Below, piece by piece: positions 34,924 to 36,050 of a stretch of 36,050 nt of DNA. Every line of letters starts with the position of its first letter. The stretch's first letter is position 1. Origin of the DNA: Idiomarina abyssalis (GTDB lineage Bacteria; Pseudomonadota; Gammaproteobacteria; Enterobacterales; Alteromonadaceae). A program made the position numbers and the translations under genes. The notes below the pieces were generated by a model. That model made no database searches. It saw only the letters and a list, made by a program, of their open reading frames with translations, and was not told the DNA's origin. Where the stretch lies: assembly GCF_900116625.1 (NCBI RefSeq), contig NZ_FPBE01000010.1, forward strand, positions 1 through 36,050. The letters run 5' to 3'.

Positions 34924-35955
34924 TTAAGCAGCAGTCATCCGGTAATCTTCTTTATTCTTTAACATCGCCCAGATTATCCGGGCGTGCTTGTTAGCCAGTG
35001 CCACCGCCGCAACGTTGTTACCCCGACGTTTAGCGACATCCTGTGCCCAGAGGCTCAGCCTGTCGTGACGTTTCTGCGCCACCCGAAGTGCCGAACGGGC
35101 GCCGTGCACCAGCAGTGTCCTGAGTTTGGTGTTTCCTTTTTTGGTAATACCGCCTAAACGGTCTTTACCACCACTGCTGTTTTGCCGTGGTACCAGTCCC
35201 AGGTATTCCGATAGGTTGCGGCCGCGCTTAAATTCGCTGACATCGCCTATCAGTGCCAGCAGCGACGTCGCTGTTATCGGCCCGATACCCGGTAGGGTCA
35301 TCAGCCGCTGGCTGTCTTCGTTCCTTTCGGCCTGTGCTGCTAAGCGCTTATCCAGCGCTTTAACTTCTTCATCCACCGCTCGCAGCATCTGATACAGCCG
35401 GTTGATTAAGTCCCGTGACTGAAGCGTCAGCGCATTGCTGTCATCTTCCAGTATCTCCGGCACTCTCTGTAATATCGTCTTGACCTGCCTTGGTAGAATA
35501 ATACCGTACTCGGCCAGCTGACCTCTTAGCCGGTTCGAGAACTGAGTTCTCGTCTGTACGAAGCCTTCCCGCTGGTTGACCATTAACGCCAGGTCCTGTT
35601 GTTCAATGCTCTTTAGCCTCACCGTCTGACGGTTAGGGCGTGATGCCGCCTCGGCTATTGCCCGCGCGTCATTCGCATCGTTCTTCTCACCCTGCAAATA
35701 CGCTTTAACATAGCGTGGCGGCAGCGCCACCGTTTTATAACCCAGCTTCTCACACTCGCGGCGCCAATGGTGGCTCATGCCGCAGGACTCAACCGCCACC
35801 TCGCAGTTGTCCGTGCGCTTCAGAGTCGCCAGCTTCGCTAACACCTTATTGCTGCGCAGCTTTTTATTAAAAACTTCCTGCTCATTTTCATCCAGCGCCA
35901 AAACCTGAATAAAATCCTTTGCCAAATCCAGGGCAATTCTGTTTACAATAGCCAT
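34924..35955 (-). CDS. IS110/IS1111-family DEDD transposase (recombinase)
   Basis: A 343-residue recombinase. The N-terminal RuvC-like domain has Asp10 (IALDLAKD), Glu56 (VAVESCG), and Asp93 and Asp96 (NDANDARA), a complete DEDD set. The C-terminal Transposase_20 domain has a helix-hairpin-helix (LPGIGPITATSLLALIGD) and the LGLVPRQNSSGGK motif with Ser260/Ser261, where the family's catalytic serine lies, followed by a basic GNTKLR segment. It looks full-length and active. Family members act with a bridge RNA encoded in the element. The ATG has GGAGAGG 3 nt upstream; only 86 bp separate it from the element edge, while the long non-coding side is downstream. Confidence 0.95.
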   Translation of the reverse strand: MAIVNRIALDLAKDFIQVLALDENEQEVFNKKLRSNKVLAKLATLKRTDNCEVAVESCGMSHHWRRECEKLGYKTVALPPRYVKAYLQGEKNDANDARAIAEAASRPNRQTVRLKSIEQQDLALMVNQREGFVQTRTQFSNRLRGQLAEYGIILPRQVKTILQRVPEILEDDSNALTLQSRDLINRLYQMLRAVDEEVKALDKRLAAQAERNEDSQRLMTLPGIGPITATSLLALIGDVSEFKRGRNLSEYLGLVPRQNSSGGKDRLGGITKKGNTKLRTLLVHGARSALRVAQKRHDRLSLWAQDVAKRRGNNVAAVALANKHARIIWAMLKNKEDYRMTAA

Positions 35956-36024
35956 TGGTCCTCTCCACTCTGTTTCTATAGAAGCTTGAACCTCTATATT
36001 GGCACATTGCGATGCCGCTTAGGA

Positions 36025-36037
36025 GGGAGGGGACCAT
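36025..36037 (-). repeat. Right subterminal inverted repeat of the IS
   Basis: GGGAGGGGACCAT, 4 nt from the element edge, is also present at 34-46 in the partial copy at the window start. Confidence 0.9.
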
Positions 36038-36050
36038 CTCATCAGGCTAC

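Larger units (their letters stand above)
34655..36041 (-). mobile_element. Complete IS1111-group (IS110-family) insertion sequence
   Basis: A 1387-bp element with one DEDD transposase, subterminal 13-bp perfect inverted repeats ATGGTCCCCTCCC (34659-34671) and GGGAGGGGACCAT (36025-36037), and no long target duplication. It sits in the second hairpin of a palindromic repeat between TAAACGTC and AGGCTA, with core TC on both sides (34653-34654, 36042-36043). Subterminal repeats, insertion into extragenic palindromes and a long non-coding stretch downstream of the transposase (34655-34923) rather than upstream are IS1111-group traits. Confidence 0.92.

Overview
The window looks like chromosomal DNA of a marine gammaproteobacterium of the Alteromonadales, most like Idiomarina. 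This rests on protein character (Oar-like and other TonB-dependent receptors, a lipoprotein subtilase with a P domain, an NhaC-family antiporter, GuaB/GuaA and CysD/CysN of gammaproteobacterial length) and is recall-based inference, not a database match. Housekeeping genes (guaBA, cysDN, tadA, mltF) argue for a chromosome, not a plasmid. Layout, left to right: the outer end of an IS1111-type element (1-50); mltF and a secreted M20 amidohydrolase (minus), tadA (plus), an NhaC antiporter (minus); two tandem Oar-like receptors of about 1050 residues with matching leaders and their own terminators; a secreted endonuclease/exonuclease/phosphatase and a small outer-membrane barrel protein (plus); the guaBA operon (minus), with a 130-140 nt multi-stem repeat on each side; a small Cys-containing lipoprotein; divergent BrnT/BrnA-like and HipBA toxin-antitoxin modules; a lipoprotein of seven DUF5666-like repeats; then a long minus-strand block running leftward from cysD-cysN-SLC13 permease through a TonB receptor, a TPR-sulfotransferase, a subtilase with its external chaperone, and cysC-cysQ. 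The right end is a complete IS1111-group insertion sequence. Functional reading: the right third could import sulfate (SLC13), activate it to PAPS (CysD/CysN, CysC), use PAPS in a TPR-sulfotransferase and clear the by-product PAP (CysQ). No PAPS or sulfite reductase gene is present, so PAPS may serve sulfonation as well as cysteine synthesis; the cluster function is inference. The most notable observation is in the IS. The roughly 270-nt non-coding segment after its transposase can fold as an IS110-family bridge RNA (seekRNA). One internal loop holds two 8-nt segments that match exactly the two halves of the 14-bp target TAAACGTCAGGCTA, sharing the core TC; a second loop nearly matches the two IS ends. 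The target lies in a bipartite palindromic repeat, and an intact unoccupied copy lies just after hipA at 19525-19580. The first and last 59 bases of the window are identical, so the segment is bounded by two same-orientation IS ends, or is one period of a circle or tandem array.
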